Assembly (NCBI RefSeq): GCF_000247815.1
Contig: NC_021700.1
Span: forward strand, 24,856,241 to 24,920,240
Reading direction: 5' to 3'
DNA: 64,000 nt
Source: Ficedula albicollis
Lineage: Eukaryota > Chordata > Aves > Passeriformes > Muscicapidae
The notes beneath the pieces are model-generated. The model made no database searches and had not been told where the DNA came from. It saw nothing but the letters and a program-made list of their open reading frames with translations. Positions 13,501 to 28,344 of this stretch are shown one piece after another (the first letter of the stretch is position 1; every line of letters begins with the position of its first letter). The position numbers and the translations under genes were made by a program.

Positions 13501-16500
13501 TGCTTTGGTTGCTGTGTATGTTCTTATAGTTCCATCACCTCCATTTTACAGAGTGACTTTCACTAATTCATGTAGTCACAGCATGATAAATCAAGAATAA
13601 CGTGGTATGCTGTGCCCCCACTTCAGGCAGTCCAAGAGGAAGGCCAACACTAATTTAATCATGGTAGGAATTTATGTTAATAGATTTTCAAATCTCTTTA
13701 TAGAATTCTTAATAGCCAAGTGTTTATCTGATGAATTCTAGGGGGTTTTGCTCCTAGATACATGCTTGTATCCAGTAATCAACCACTAAAAGTAAAAAAA
13801 AAGCTCCACTTTTTAAAAATATGGATAGTTGAACAGCCACCTTTCCTCACTCTAGTAGTATTCTTGTTTTATGTATAGAGTGATACTGACTACCATTGGG
13901 GACTTATGAGAGGAAGTACAGATTGACATTTTTAAAAAGAGATTGGCAAGTTAACAGAAAATGCTTAATGCATTCAGCAATTAAAGCAGATGTAGAACCT
14001 TCCTATGAGGTTTTTTCACAAAAATGTCGAACACTACAAATCTAAGTTTTACAATAAAGATTGTATTTTTGGTTAAAGGAGATGTCAGTGCTAGGAAATG
14101 TTCTTAGTAGCATAAAGAACCATGTCTTGCGAAACACTTTCAAAAATTCCTCTTGACATTAACAGTATATTGATGTTTCTTTTACTCTTTATGCAGTGTG
14201 AAATCAATTGATGTGGTAGTTTTATAGAAGTGGTATAGAAGAAATAAAGTTTGGATTTACTTTTTTTCCTAGCTGCTGTGTCCAAATCAATCTTGCCAAC
14301 ATCCCTGCTTAAGATAAAAGAATGTTGTAATTGCACTTTTTATCTACTGTTAGGTTTGCTTGAGTTTGTTGTTAGTTAAGTTGAATGGGAACTAATACTA
14401 AGGTTTTAGTTTCTGGAAGTTTTTATTGTAAAAGCTAAGCTGTAAGTCTGTGCCCTGGGCAGAAACACTAGCAATAAATTTGTAGTAATTGCTATTTGCT
14501 TGGGAAAATATCGTTTCCAACTGTCTGAAGCTGGAAAACAATCTGGTGTAGCATGACGTGATGGGCATTTAATTGAATAATTAATTTTCTGTAATTTAAT
14601 AGAGTTAGTAAGCCTTCTCAGCCTTTGTTGCTACTAAAAAAATCGCATGAGTAAACTAAGACTTATAATACAAGCCCTAACTAGGTCAGGGTTTATTTAG
14701 GACATGTGTCAATTAGTACTGTTAGGCTTTGGTGTGTGTCTCAATCAAGTAGTTAAATCTAGACTAGTGGGAGATTTTTGGCTAAATGGGAAATGGATAT
14801 CTAAAAAGAGGCAAATGTGGTTAGGAATACGTACTCATATGTGAAAGGCCTGAGATGATTTTTTTCTGGAGAGGAAAATACCAAAGAGCAGCATGATAGG
14901 GAGGAAGAGAAACGGAGTAAATGCCTGGGAGATAATGACACTGGCTGCTGCTGGAGTGGCATGTGGAAGTTGCTTGAAAAACAGGATTCTCCTGGACAAT
15001 TAGTTTTGGCATTCACATCCTCTGTACAAATTTGTGTTTGCCTCTGCGTTATCTGAACCAGCCATTGATGTGCTCATGTGAAGGTGTATGTAAATATCAA
15101 AGTTTTGTAAGGTGCTAACATCCTTCAAGCAAAAATATCCATCAAGCAAAAAATAATTATTTGGCATGGTAGAGAAATAGATGATTTCGTCTGTAGCATG
15201 TATTAGAGAAATTAAGTCAAAAATGAAAGAATACACATCCCGATGAGTTCAGCGAGGCTGTTCTTTGTACTGTAGTGCGAGTTCTAAAATGATGAGAGTA
15301 TAAAAAAAAATCTACTATGTACATTAACCAAATATTTTACCATTACTTAATATTGCTGAAGAATTAGTCTTTAGTACTTGGATATAATCATGTGTTACTA
15401 CACTCTTGAAATTAGGGCTGTAATCCAGCAGTATTTCTGTTGTCTTGTTATTAGTGAGAGTATAATTCCCCAACATGACTTTTAAATTAAGATAATTAAA
15501 TTCTAACACTATTCATTACTTGACATACACTTCAGGGTCATAATTCATGCCTGTGGAGCAGTATATCGGAGCAGTTTCATACTGTAGAGTATTTCTCATA
15601 GATGTATACCAAGTTTTAAATAATTTCATTGTTTAGGTATTAAAGCTGTGATTTTATAGCTCAGCAAATTTTTCTGTGCTACTTGCAGTCCTCAATCTGA
15701 ATTTCTATGCATTTTCGTAAGATTGATTTATTGTTGATTTCTTGTTCATAAGTATGGTTGGTTCATATGTCACCCCCTCCGGGGTATAGTGTTGCTCAAC
15801 AGTCCTCCTTGGCAACTTGCTATTAATTATCTGATGTGTCTTGTGATAGCTATTAGTGACATTTTCAACAGCTCTACTGAAGATTTGTACGAGATTAGAC
15901 CTCACTTTTGGAAACGCATTCATAGAATATTAAGTCAAAAGTCAGAATACATTTCATCTACTAGTGGCAGCTGGCCATCTTTTTTGATACTTCCTGAAGT
16001 CACTTCCTTAACCACCCTTTCTGTTCATACATTCAAAATAGTTTGTCACAGATGACTGCTTGAGTGTTGTTTTCTTCTCCCAATTCATCTTCTTGCTTCC
16101 TCCTTTACACATATACTTTAGTTGCTATTTTCCCATGTTCTTGTTGAATTCTAGTTGTGGTGAATTCAGTCAAATAGTGTGGCAAACTTCACTACTTTTT
16201 ACATCTGCTTGAGGTACCTTTCCTCTCAAGTCCATCATTCCTTAGTTAACAGGACTAGCTGGAACAGAAGTTACAATTCCAGATCTCCAGGTACTTAACT
16301 GAGGTTGTATTGTAACTGGTGTCTAATATAAACTTAACAAAGCTTTTTAAGTTGCTCCTTAAAAGACAAGCATTTCTCTTTCTTAAGTTCTCTTTTTCAG
16401 CTCTTTCAGAACTAATGGTGTGTGCACATATAGATCTATATATATCTTTTATATATATATGAAAGGATTAGAGGTAGCTGTGATGGCAGAGTTTAGACTG

Positions 16501-18033
16501 ACATTCATTAGCAACCTGCCTTGTCCTTTTAATTAGTTCTTACACATTGTTAATTATTGCTGTACATTAGTTATTGCACAGTAACCATTATCATTTTATA
16601 TTCAAAGCCACTTATATCTGACTTGGATCCTAAATTACCTGTAACTATACAGTACCATAGAGGCAGTACCATATTTCTAACCTGATATCTTTGTTCTTGA
16701 TGGTCCTAGTTGCTGAGGTGAAGGTAGCCTAATTGAAGAGCTCTTAGGTCGGGGATGGGAAGGTAGGATGAGAGGACAGGTATAGAACTGAACTATGCAT
16801 CTTTTGCCAAAATATACACACAGGCCCAGATTAGGATCTTTTGTAATCATCTTTTAATATATGATTGGAGCACCTGTTGCTAGACTGCATGTGGTGTGAT
16901 GCTGGAAAGGTGTTCCTCTCCCAGGCTGCAGCCTTGTTGCTTCATTGCCCTGTTGTTCAGCTGTTTGTGTTTTATCTTTTAGGTAGCCACTGCTACCAAG
17001 AGCAAAAACAGCCTTCCCAGCTGTGGAGGTTGCATGTTTTCACTGACCAGCATTTGACCATTAAGGAATTGTTTATGGTTCTGGGGCTGTGGTTTTTCAT
17101 CTATGTCCATAATTTCAAGGTCTTCGATATCTTATACTTATATTTTGTGTCATAACAAGAGACACTGGTTCCAAGGTCCAGTTCATAGAGCCAGTTTTCA
17201 TAACAAGTTAATGAGATTAGCTTAGAACTGGGAATTGCATAGTTAGCATAAGTCCTGTTGCTAATAAAGTTAATACTGCGTTTATAGAAATGCTTATACA
17301 GTTGTACTGTGTTAAGTTGCTTATGTTTGGATTCAAACCAAGCTAATCTTAAGTCTTAGTGTGATGCTTTTGCAGGTACATTAGGCTTCTGTTCTAGCTG
17401 GAATAACACTGATTTCCTAAAAACAGAATTTCTGTTCCCATCATCATGATTCTAAGTCCAGAATGTTCTCCATCTGTAATATAGTGCTTTGAAGCATGGC
17501 TTTTCTCTTAGGGTAGAGTACCTTCTCTGGATATTCTCTTATGATTTTCTTGTGAAATCCATATTCTTCTGTTGTCACTGGTGTATGTGAGAGTGTTGTG
17601 CCACCCTGCAGTCCATTGTGTGAGATGCAACTAAATTAATCAGTATACAGATAGTTACTTTAGGAGTGCAGCAGTGCAAGTGTGATTCCTGCTCCTGTAT
17701 TTGACTGTCCAATAAAAATAAACTTTAAAAAATGTGTCTCAGACAGTGCTTCTATATTCTCCAAAGTCGATAAAAAATTATTTGGCTCCCTTCCTGATTA
17801 ATAGCTCTAGCTTCTTGCTGTGTATTATGTGCTTCTTAAGAAGTTTAACATGGTGATTTCTAATCAGTTCTCGCTTGATGTTTTTCCATAGTATAATTCT
17901 CTTGGGTTTTTTTGTTTTTTTTTTTCCCTGTGGTTGATGCATCTTGTTGTTAGATAATGCAAACATTTTATTCCAGCTGGAAACCTGAGAGGTATCATAT
18001 GAATTTTTCTGCGGGTGATCCACTTTGACGTGG
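10557..18033 (+). other. CERT1 intron 2, repeat-poor stretch
   Basis: 7.5 kb of AT-rich intron without a supported gene or RNA. Small features are an AT microsatellite at about 16434-16462 and a - strand open frame with a good donor word near 12241 (see findings). Confidence 0.65.
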
Positions 18034-18318
18034 TGTCCTGGTTTGAAGGACAGGTGTCCGCCGATAAAGGCAGAAGTTCTCCTTTGAAATAGAGACCTTA
18101 ATTCCACTCCCCCCAGGTATTATAAATGTTTGAATCAAAGACTCTGAGGCAGAGATAAGGGGGTAGGAATAACAGCTCTTTTGCTAATATATCTAACGGT
18201 ACAAGCAGAAACAACAGCAGCTGTTAAAATTACCAACAAAACAGAACAGATAACTCGGCTCCAGTCCTTTCTTTAGCCGTGGGCACACTCTCTCTGCCCT
18301 CGGTCCCGGTGCTGCAGC

Positions 18319-19423
<1,105 letters not shown>

Positions 19424-19765
19424 CGCCCCCGCCGGTCTCGGGTGGGAGCGGCTGGAGCGGGCAGCTCCTCGCTCACCGTCTGTGTCCGGGTGATTGATTA
19501 GCTGTGTCCGCAGAGGCAGGAGGCTGGAGCGGGGAGATGCAGGGCAGGTGATCGCAGAGGCTCTGGCTCTCCTCCCTTCGGCCGCGTGGCTGCAGACGGG
19601 GAAGATCCTCATCCGAGCTCCCCGGAAACACGAGTCCCCTCCGGGAGCCGCTCCCACCTACCCCCTTTGTCTAGAGCCATCAGAGATCCTGGGTGTAACC
19701 CGGCCAGCTCCACTGGCATGATAATGGGAAAAATTCTTTAAATTGACACAGTAATAGAAAAAACA

Positions 19766-21540
19766 CTCAACCCCCAACTTGGTTCTCACCAAAGCAATTG
19801 CATGTATGCTGCCATTTCCATTAGAGTTAGCTCTAAAGGTAAGTTTTATGAGTTAGACCAAGTTTCAAGTTCTTCAGACTGTGTTTAAACAGGACAGGCC
19901 CATTAGTTATATCCTCATTTCTCTCTGCATGTATCTAAATCTGTTAATACAAATTTACTAATCCGTGGAGTTTTTACATGTATCTGTACTCACTAGCAGA
20001 TCACTTAAGGTGGCAGCTGCAAACATATGCTGGTTTACGACTATTTCAGCCTTGCCCTCTTCTAGTATCACAGTGCCATTCTGTGTCTTTGACTAACGTT
20101 TAACTGATGTTTCAAGTGCACATTTGTTATACTCTAAGTCTTTCTGTTGCAAGCAATTGTTTCTTCTTGAGAATAGCAGTGTCAGGGGTATGTTTGCATA
20201 TAAACCAGTACACCATGATTTGATACTACCTACTAATTCAACTTCATTAACACAGAAATAATTTGATGAAATACTAATCTAAAAAATCATATACTTTAAG
20301 ATACTGTCCTGTAAGATAGATTAATTCCCTACAAATAAAGATGAAAATTGTTTTTAAATGATCACTTTTGCGTTTGGAGGTATTTGGCAGGTGTGCAGAA
20401 AACTAGATTGACCAGCTTTACACCTGACATCTGTAATTTCAAATTTTAAATGTGGTTTCAGTGCTTAAGTATCATTCAACGTATACTTGATCCAGACTTA
20501 AAAGGACAATTCTCCCGTGAAATAGCTTCTTTGCAATGGATTTAGGCAAGCCAATTTTAAATTTGCATGCTATGCTAACAAACTAATTTTAAATTCTGCT
20601 TACATGCTTCTCCTTTCACTGGAATCTACTTTAGCTAGGTTTTGAAAAGATAAGATCATTATTTAAAAGAAAAATTAGTGTTCAAAGGCATTTTGAGAAG
20701 AAAATATCCTGACTAAAGACTTAAAGTGGAACATTTGGGTAGTAGCAAAGAATGTAAAAACATTTAATAGGCTTTTATATTTTTATGCCTGTTTTTTTAA
20801 TAAGTTTTTTTTCTACGTGTACAAATATGTAATTATGAGAAAGTTTTCTTTTTAATGCAAAAGAGCAAGAAGTTAGATATCCCATATTTTGCCCCTAAAG
20901 GTTTATCACTTTCAATGGGCATAGAACATAGAGCTATCTTATTTACTTGCTTGTTTGTAATAAGGTTTTCCTAGGCTGTCAAAAATCCCCCCGAAACAGT
21001 ACAAATAAATGTAGAAAAATACAGCCAGTGAATGTAACTGAAAGAATGGCTCTTATTGCTTAAGAGTAACAAAGAGGGAAGGCAAGACATCATAGTGTAA
21101 TGTTTTGATAAGGTTTTGACTGGATTTTCAAACTAAAAAAGGGAAGCCAGAATTTCGTGTTGTGACTCTTAGTAGACTTAATTTGCCAGATTTGTGGATC
21201 TACTTGGCTTTCCTTGGGGCAGGAGGGGCCAAATATTACAAGTATAGGAAATTAGAACTTGTAATGTCTTTTGGGACTTCAGTACATTATTAATAAAATC
21301 TCTTATAAGCTATGAAATATAGTGCTTTCTTTAAGTAGTTCCATCCTGAGACTTAGATCCAGGATAGATATTGATAATAAAAATATCCTTGCAAAATTAA
21401 TTACTTCAGTGTTTACGCTTCTGAAGCCAGGTGTCTTCAGAAATAAGTCATAGGGACAGAAGGATCTCGATGAGCTTTTATATTGCACTGAGTGTACCTT
21501 GTGGATCTGTGGTCTGCCATGCAGCCTCTGTCAGAGGACT
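19766..21540 (+). other. CERT1 intron 2, unannotated stretch
   Basis: AT-rich intron. I see no gene, RNA or transposon that I can name. Confidence 0.65.
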
Positions 21541-23641
21541 GTCCCTGTCTGCTGAAAGATGAGTTTGCAAGGCACACGTCCAGCTTGGATGGGCAACGAG
21601 GTTTGAAGGAACTTAGGAATAAAATGAGGATGTATCCTCTTTGGAAGGAGGGTCAAGTCTCTCAGGAAATATTTAAAGCAGTTGCTAGGGCATGTAGGAA
21701 AAAAATCAGGGCCAAAGCTCAGTTCAAATTTAATTTGGAAACTTTTGTAAAGGATAATAAGAATGTTTTTACAATGTTTTTACAAGTATATTAATGATAA
21801 AAAGAAGGGTAAGACCAGCCTTTGTTCTCTATTGGATGAGGTGTTTGTTGTCTATTGGATGAGGGAGGGAACTTAGTAACTGCAGATGAAAAGGTGGAAG
21901 TGCTTAATGCCTTCTTTACCTAGTCTTTAGTGGGAAGCCAGCTTGTCCTCAGGACAGCTGTCCTCCTGGGGTGGTGAATGGTGTCAGGGAGCAGAATGGT
22001 CTCCAGGTCCTCCAGGAGGAGGCAGTCACAGAACTGCTGAGCTGCTTGGCTGTTCATAAATCTATGGGACCGGATGGGATCCATCCCAGGGTGATGAGGG
22101 AGCTGGCAGATGAGCTTGTGAAGCCACTCTCCATCATTTACCAACTGGCTCACTAGGGAAGTTCCAGGTGACTGGGAGCTGGCCAGTGTGACACCCATTC
22201 ACTAAAAGGACAGGAAGGAGGATCCTGGTAATTACAGGCCAGTCAGCCTGACCCCAGTACCGGGTAAGGTAATGGAACAGTTTATACTGAGTGCCATCAC
22301 ACAGCCCTTACAGGATGGCTGGGGGATCAGACCAGATAGGTCATGGGTGTAGGAGGGGTAGGTTGTGTTTGACCAACCTGGTCTCCTTTTATGACCAGGT
22401 GACCTGCCTGGGGGATGTGGGAAGGGCTGTGGGTGTTGTCTGTTTGGTCTCCAGCAAGGCCTTTGACACTGTCTGCAGCAGCACAGTCCTGGGAAAGCTG
22501 CAGCCCATGGCTGGGACAGGAGCACTCTGCTGGGTTAAGAACTGGCTGGATGGCCAGGCCTGGAAAGTGGTGAATGGTGCTGCAAACAGCTGGGGATCAG
22601 TCACCAGTGCACCAGTGGTGTCCCCCAGGGGTCTGTGCTGGGGCCAGTTTTGTTCAGTATCTTTATTGATGACATGGATGAGGATACTGAGTCTTTCATT
22701 AGTAAATTTGAGGATGACACTAAGCTGGGAGTGTGTGCTGATCTGTGGGAAGGCAGGGGGGCTTTGCAGAGAGACCTGGAGCAGTTGGATGGATGGGCAG
22801 AGTCCAACAGGATGGAGTTCAGTAACTCCAAGTGCAGAGTCCTGCATTTTGGCCCCAACAACCCCCTGCAATGTTACAGGCTGGGGACAGAGTGGCTGAA
22901 AAGCTGTCCAGCAGAAAAGGAACTAGAAGTGCTGGTTAACAGCCAAGTGAACATGAGCCAGTGTGTGCCCTGGGAGCCAAGGCAGCCAAGGGCATCCTGG
23001 CCTGTATCGCCAATAGTGTGACCAGTAGGGCCAAGGCAGTGATTTCCCCATCTTTGGCACTGGTGAGGCTGCACCTAGAATCCTGTGCTCAGTTTTGGGC
23101 TCCTGACTTCAAGAAGGACTGAGGTCTTGGTCTTTTCTCCTGAGTAAAACATGCCAGGACAAGAGTAAATAGCCTCAGATTGCTCCAGAGGAGGTTTAGA
23201 TAGGAAATTAAGAAAATCTTGAGCGTGTCCAGAGGAGGGAACAAGGCTGGAGAGGGGCTGGAACACAAACCCTGTGAGGAATGGCTGAGGGAGCTGGGGG
23301 TGTTCAGCCAGGAGAAAAGGAGACTCAGGGGTGATCTTATGGCTCTCTACAGCTCCCTGAAAGGTGGTTGTAGTGCAGGGGGCAGGGGCTTTCTCCAGGC
23401 AGCAACTGACAGAAACACGGTCTTAAGCTGTGTCAAGTGAAAATTAGGTTGGATATTAGGAAAGAGTGATAAAGTACTGGAATGGTCTGCCTGGGGAGGT
23501 GGTGGAGTCACCATCCCTGGATGTGTTTAAAAAAAGATTGGGTGTGGCACTCGGGGCTGTGGCTTAGTTGAGGTATTAGGGCATGGATTGCACTCGATCT
23601 TGAAGGACGCTTACAACCTAGTCATTCTGTGATTCTCTGTG
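21541..23641 (+). mobile_element. CR1 LINE copy with degraded reverse-transcriptase ORF, sense
   Basis: About 2.1 kb of a 5'-truncated CR1 non-LTR retrotransposon, inactive. Broken reading frames show hallmarks of the CR1 reverse transcriptase: a KAFDT box near 22460, [13 protein letters not shown] from 22617, and F-x-DD-TKLG near 22707 where the usual Ala is Glu but the two catalytic Asp remain. Downstream come the 'KCRVLHFG' and 'EEWLRELG' regions and the 3' UTR, ending in CR1-type 'attctgtgattctctgtga'. Stops and frameshifts break it up. A small internal repeat (ctattggatgagg twice, near 21830-21865) is an added change. Confidence 0.93.
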
Positions 23642-24260
23642 AGGAGATTCCAGGTTGTCCTGCAGAGAACGTGGTCAGCTTCAGTGGTGCAGGGCACAGC
23701 TAAGCCCCACAGCCACTGTGTGACATCTCAAGGTAAACAGAGTTAAACGGCAAAAATGCTGATCAGAAGTGTGTGGGAAAGAGAGGAGCAAGGAAAAGGT
23801 GTGAGAAACAGCTGTCTGGACTAGAAGAGGTGCTACAGCCACAGAGCAAAATCCCCTGCAGCCTGCAGAGGAGAGTATTGTGTTTTTGGTAAAACCTGTG
23901 CAGAGAATCACACCAAACCAGACAACCACACTGCAGCCTGTTTAGAACCCAACTGTGGCAGCTGGATATGTCTTGACTGAGGCTGCAGCCTCGAAAGAGC
24001 CCATGCTTTAACAGGTTTACTGTGATGAATGCTGTCCTTGCTGGGGCATGTGAAAGCATGAGGAAGGAGTGACAGAATTAAAGTGGTAGACCACAGGCCT
24101 CATTCTCAATCCCCCCATGATGTTTCTCACCATTCAACTCTACTTTGCAATAAATTTAAGTCAGTTTTCTCCAAGTCAAATCTGTTTGACTGTGCTGGCA
24201 GTAGGTAAGTGATGTCTCTGTCTTCATCTTAATCCATGAGCTTTTCAGTGACTCTCGTGA
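23642..24260 (+). mobile_element. Solo LTR fragment of an avian ERVL-like family, sense
   Basis: This begins directly after the CR1 tail. It contains 'atcccctgcagcctgcaga', 'catgaggaaggagtgaca', a poly-A signal aataaa at 24149, and 'ccaagtcaaatctgtttgac'. These occur in the same order as in the fuller LTR at 30420-31377. It is diverged and shorter; borders are approximate. No internal viral genes are seen. Confidence 0.7.
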
Positions 24261-25804
24261 GAAATACACTAACTTGAAAAATACTGCTATTTAAGGCACA
24301 AATGACAATGTTTTGACTGGTCTTGACTGCTAAAATCCTAACCATGCATAATATTATTTGGTAAAACACATATTGTTATTCAGCTGATAGGATTTTTCCA
24401 TTGATTATTTTAAGTATTATTCACCATGTAGGGTGCAACTTTACGATCATGTCAGTGGTACTTCATTTCACTACCTTCTGTCCAAAGTTTTTTCAAAATT
24501 TAGCATGTTTTCAGCCACTTTACATTTTGGAAGCAGGGGACAATTTCTTCACAGTTTGGATCTCTCAGGAATTAAATGTTTTTGAAAAATTATTTTAAGA
24601 TATGCACTTTTTCAAACTTGTGTGAGATTTTTTTCATTTGCTTTTTTCTAGTTTACTAATCACAGCCTTTGTCAATTCCAAGCTGGCTTTGCGTGGGAGC
24701 TGAAATAAAGTTTTGCTGTGTGATTTTAGAACTAATTCCTTCAGTCGCGGAGCACAAATCTTAAAGTAAACTTTTTGTTTTTAGGGTTTGAGTGATTTTT
24801 TTTTGTTTTCTTTATTTAATGTTGTAACCTACTACATTGCATTGCTTTCCCTTTTTCTATTCCATCAGGTTAACTGATTTTTAAGGTTCTCATTATCGTG
24901 TTTCTATAGCTCATCTTATATTGTGCCCTCACATTTGCTAATGTAGGGTACTGGTTTTCCATTGCATCCTAAATTATCACATGCACATCTCTCCCTCTGT
25001 CCACTTTACTGCCTTCTGTTGTGGGTTTTCCTTGCTTATGGGTAAATACAGTACTCTTTTGAACTTCTGTTTCAAAAGTACTACCATGTTACAGATACAA
25101 TTTATTTTATTCTGATCATTGCGTGTACCCCTCTGCCCTTTCTTATCCTATCCATATTATCCTGGAATGATCTTTTGCATTCCCTGCTGAAAAATTGAGA
25201 GAATAGAGGTGGCATTTGAGTGAATGTATCCAGGTCCAGAACCTCTTGAATGATGTGTGAAAACAAATAAGCAAATGTGTAGGTTGGTGGTAACTGCTCT
25301 AAACATGTGGGTTTCTTTGTAGAGGAAATGGTAGTTTGTTCAGATACTTTGTAACTGGAGGATTTCAGGAAGTTGAAGAACAGTGCAAAAACGGATGCTT
25401 TTTCCTGAATTCCCTGGGAATGATAAAAAAACTGATCAGTAGATAAATTGTACCATGTAGAACAGTGGCTCTGATCACATGGCAAAAGGTCTGTGTTCAG
25501 CTCTCTTGAGCTGGAAACATTATTTATGAATAGTTATAGTCTGGCTCGTATCTAATTTTCCAGGGTATAACTTTTCATGTCTACTTTTTTAGGTGGTATT
25601 TAAGTTGAAACTGGTGAAGTTTTCTGTCTGAAACAGATTTACAGGCCTATTAACATAAAGATCCTTGCAGATAGACATCAGAGTTGCAGAGTACTTTTCA
25701 GTATTTCCTCAGCAGATGAAGCAAAGGTCAGAATGCACCAAGTTGTATTCCAAGTGGAAAAGAAGGGATTGCAGGGTGGTTTGCCCCTATACACATGCTA
25801 CATG

Positions 25805-25880
25805 CAAAACAAAACAAAACAACAAAAAAAACCAAAAAACAAACAACCAAAAAAAACCCCAAAAAAACCAAATCAAAAAA
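25805..25880. repeat. A-rich simple repeat
   Basis: Repeated aaaac and aaaaacc words with almost no G or T. It could be the remnant of a poly-A tail, but no element is recognisable upstream. Confidence 0.8.
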
Positions 25881-28261
25881 CTGCAGGCGTGAGTTACAGC
25901 ATTTGCATCAATGAAATATATGCAAAATGTTTCAGTCAATTTTACTTAATAAGGTTTTTTTTGTTTCTTAAGAGCTGAGTATTAGCCTTTTTAATAGCTT
26001 TAGGTACTCTGCTGTAAGACATATATGTGTAAGCCATCTTTTGAATAAGAAAAACTGAAGCTTGATTACCAAAACTTGAATTTTTCTTAACTTTCAGTTA
26101 AGTAACTTCTGATTGACACCATACTCAAACCCACTCAGAAAAAAAAATATGAAGTTCTCTTAACTTGCTTTGAGTTGCCCTAAGAGAAGCAAAGGAGAAC
26201 GGACCATCAGATTTCATGTTTTAGCTTAGGCTAGATGACAGCCTCTGTTGAATTTATGCTAGTGGCATTCATGTCTGAGATCTAAGAAATTGTAGTTTTC
26301 ATTTTCTGTAGGCTTGTTTGTGTTCTAGTTCCCAGCTCAGGATTTTCTTAGTATGAAAAACCTTTAAAATTTTAAAATAATTTCAGTTAGAGAAGTTCTA
26401 GTTCTGCAATGAGAAGAGTGACAGAAGCACAGTTTAATAATTGTAATATATAGGCTTGAATTATATCTGCTATGAACCACCTTGGTTTTCCTATGTAAGG
26501 AAAGGACAAAATGCCATTAACACCATTTGGAGTAGTGAGAGAGATCATGCAAAAGTTTCTTCATTCATGGTTTTGTTTTGGGTTTTTTTTTTTCCTCGCA
26601 TGGAGTACTTACTCCTGACGGTTATAAAGTATATAAAAACACTTAATCTTTCCTGTGTGATTTGCCTTAAGCACCTGAACCAGTATTTTTCAAGCAGGTA
26701 CTGCTCTGAAGCTTCTTTACGAATACCTCAGGCTTGACAGCTGTATAGCAGGAAGGATTTTGTGGCTGTGCAATCAGCTATGACTCATGAGACCTGAGCT
26801 GGCTGTAGACTTCCTCAGTAACTGTAGCCAAGTGAGTGTTTATTCATGTAAACTGTTCTTGCTTAGGAATGTTTAGAATTTAATAGCTAGTATCCATTGG
26901 TTTTGAAAAGATCTAGGATGCTTGAATACTTGGAATTGCCTTTTTTTCTGCAGGATTCTCTGCAGGTGCCTTGGGAAAAAAGCTTAGGAGTCATACAGAA
27001 AGGGTGTTTCTGGATGGTGGAGGCCTATTTCTTGCAGCATGTTATTGAATGGAGTTATGGTTTAGCTGTGGGGTTTTTTTTGTTAGTTTTGTTGGGTTTT
27101 TTTTAATGTGGGCTCTCAAAGGAGCCTTTGGCGTACACGGAAGTTACCTCTGCCACAGACACTTAAGTCTGTGCAACTCAGCTTTGAAAATGCTGTAAAT
27201 GTTTTCAAGTTCCCCCATTCAAAGTGTCTTGATCTGGGTTTTATTCCTCAGTGTCCTTTCAATTTAGGTATGTTGCTTGAGACTGCTGCGGGCTGGGAAA
27301 AAGCAGCTGAAGTTCTCTAAGGTGCTTTAAATCCTGAGGATAGATAGTGAACTCCTACTTGTCTACCTGCTTCCCTGCATAACTAAAACATTGCTGTGTC
27401 TTGCCTTATCTTGGTTGTGGAAGGTCATTAGGACATATCCTGGCCTTAACACGTCCTTAGCTTGTTACAGATGAAAATCCCTATTTATCCTCCAAGGTCA
27501 TGTCATGTGACTGGCTAAGAACTGTACCATTTTACAACAGCTTCTGAGTGTAAAGCGGAAAGGCAACACTAGGCTAGAAACAGTGAACCTCAAAAAGAGA
27601 TGAGATCTAAATGAAATGAGTTGCAGTCTACAGGAAAAAAGTGAAGAGAACTGTAAAACCTCCAGGAAGCATAAAGGAGTCAAACTAGTCTGATGAGAAT
27701 TTTAGAAGAATAAGGGACAGGTCTGAGAAGTTTTGAATAACACTGCTCCTTGCAACAGTAGATGCAGCTACAGAAAACAATGAAAACACGTATAGCCAGA
27801 GGTAAACCAAGGAAGTTTGTCTGTAGCTTGAGGGGAGAAGAATATAGCAGATGCTTTCAAAAAGTTACATACAGAAGTCTGCCAAGTTATCAGTGAAATG
27901 AAATGTAAACTCCGTACTGATGGAGAAGGGGGTTAATTGACAACAACCTGATTTGTTCTGTGTTAAGAAAAGAACATATCACGTGACTCATGTGATTTAT
28001 TTGTCTTTTGTATTCAGTTAATTCAGGGTTCTTCCAGTGAAGCATGTTTTTAAAAAAATGAGAGGAGAAGGATGATAAACAATTATTTCAGTTTCCAAAA
28101 ATATGGAAAATAGGCAATTAATGCATACTGTAGGACAATAGGTAAACAGCAAATCATGTATCATCTTCCTGGCTTCTTTTGAAGTATATTTAACCTCATT
28201 AGTGGTTATTTCTTTCTTTAAGCAACTTGATTTATCAGGATGCCCTGATTAGCTGGGGTTT

Positions 28262-28295
28262 TTTTGTTTGTTTGTTTGTTTGTTTGTTTGTTTTT
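28262..28295. repeat. (TTTG)n microsatellite
   Basis: About eight units of tttg/gttt, 50 bases before the antisense CR1 copy. Confidence 0.9.
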
Positions 28296-28344
28296 AATAA
28301 CATGGAACTTCATGGTGAGCTGAGTATAACTCTAAACCTGATTT

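Larger units (their letters stand above)
24261..28344 (+). other. CERT1 intron 2, AT-rich stretch with simple repeats
   Basis: No gene or RNA is supported. It holds an A-rich (CAAAA)n-like patch at about 25805-25880 and a (TTTG)n run at 28262-28295. A - strand open frame of 127 codons (25102-25485) starts with TTG and shows no family motif, so I do not call it. Confidence 0.6.

Noticed and set aside
22291..22899. Long + strand frame in the CR1 copy as a separate gene
   Set aside because: It is the reverse-transcriptase region of CR1 read partly out of frame, not a host gene.
25102..25485. 127-codon - strand frame in intron 2
   Set aside because: It begins with TTG, matches no family I recognise, and has no clear splice or promoter signals.
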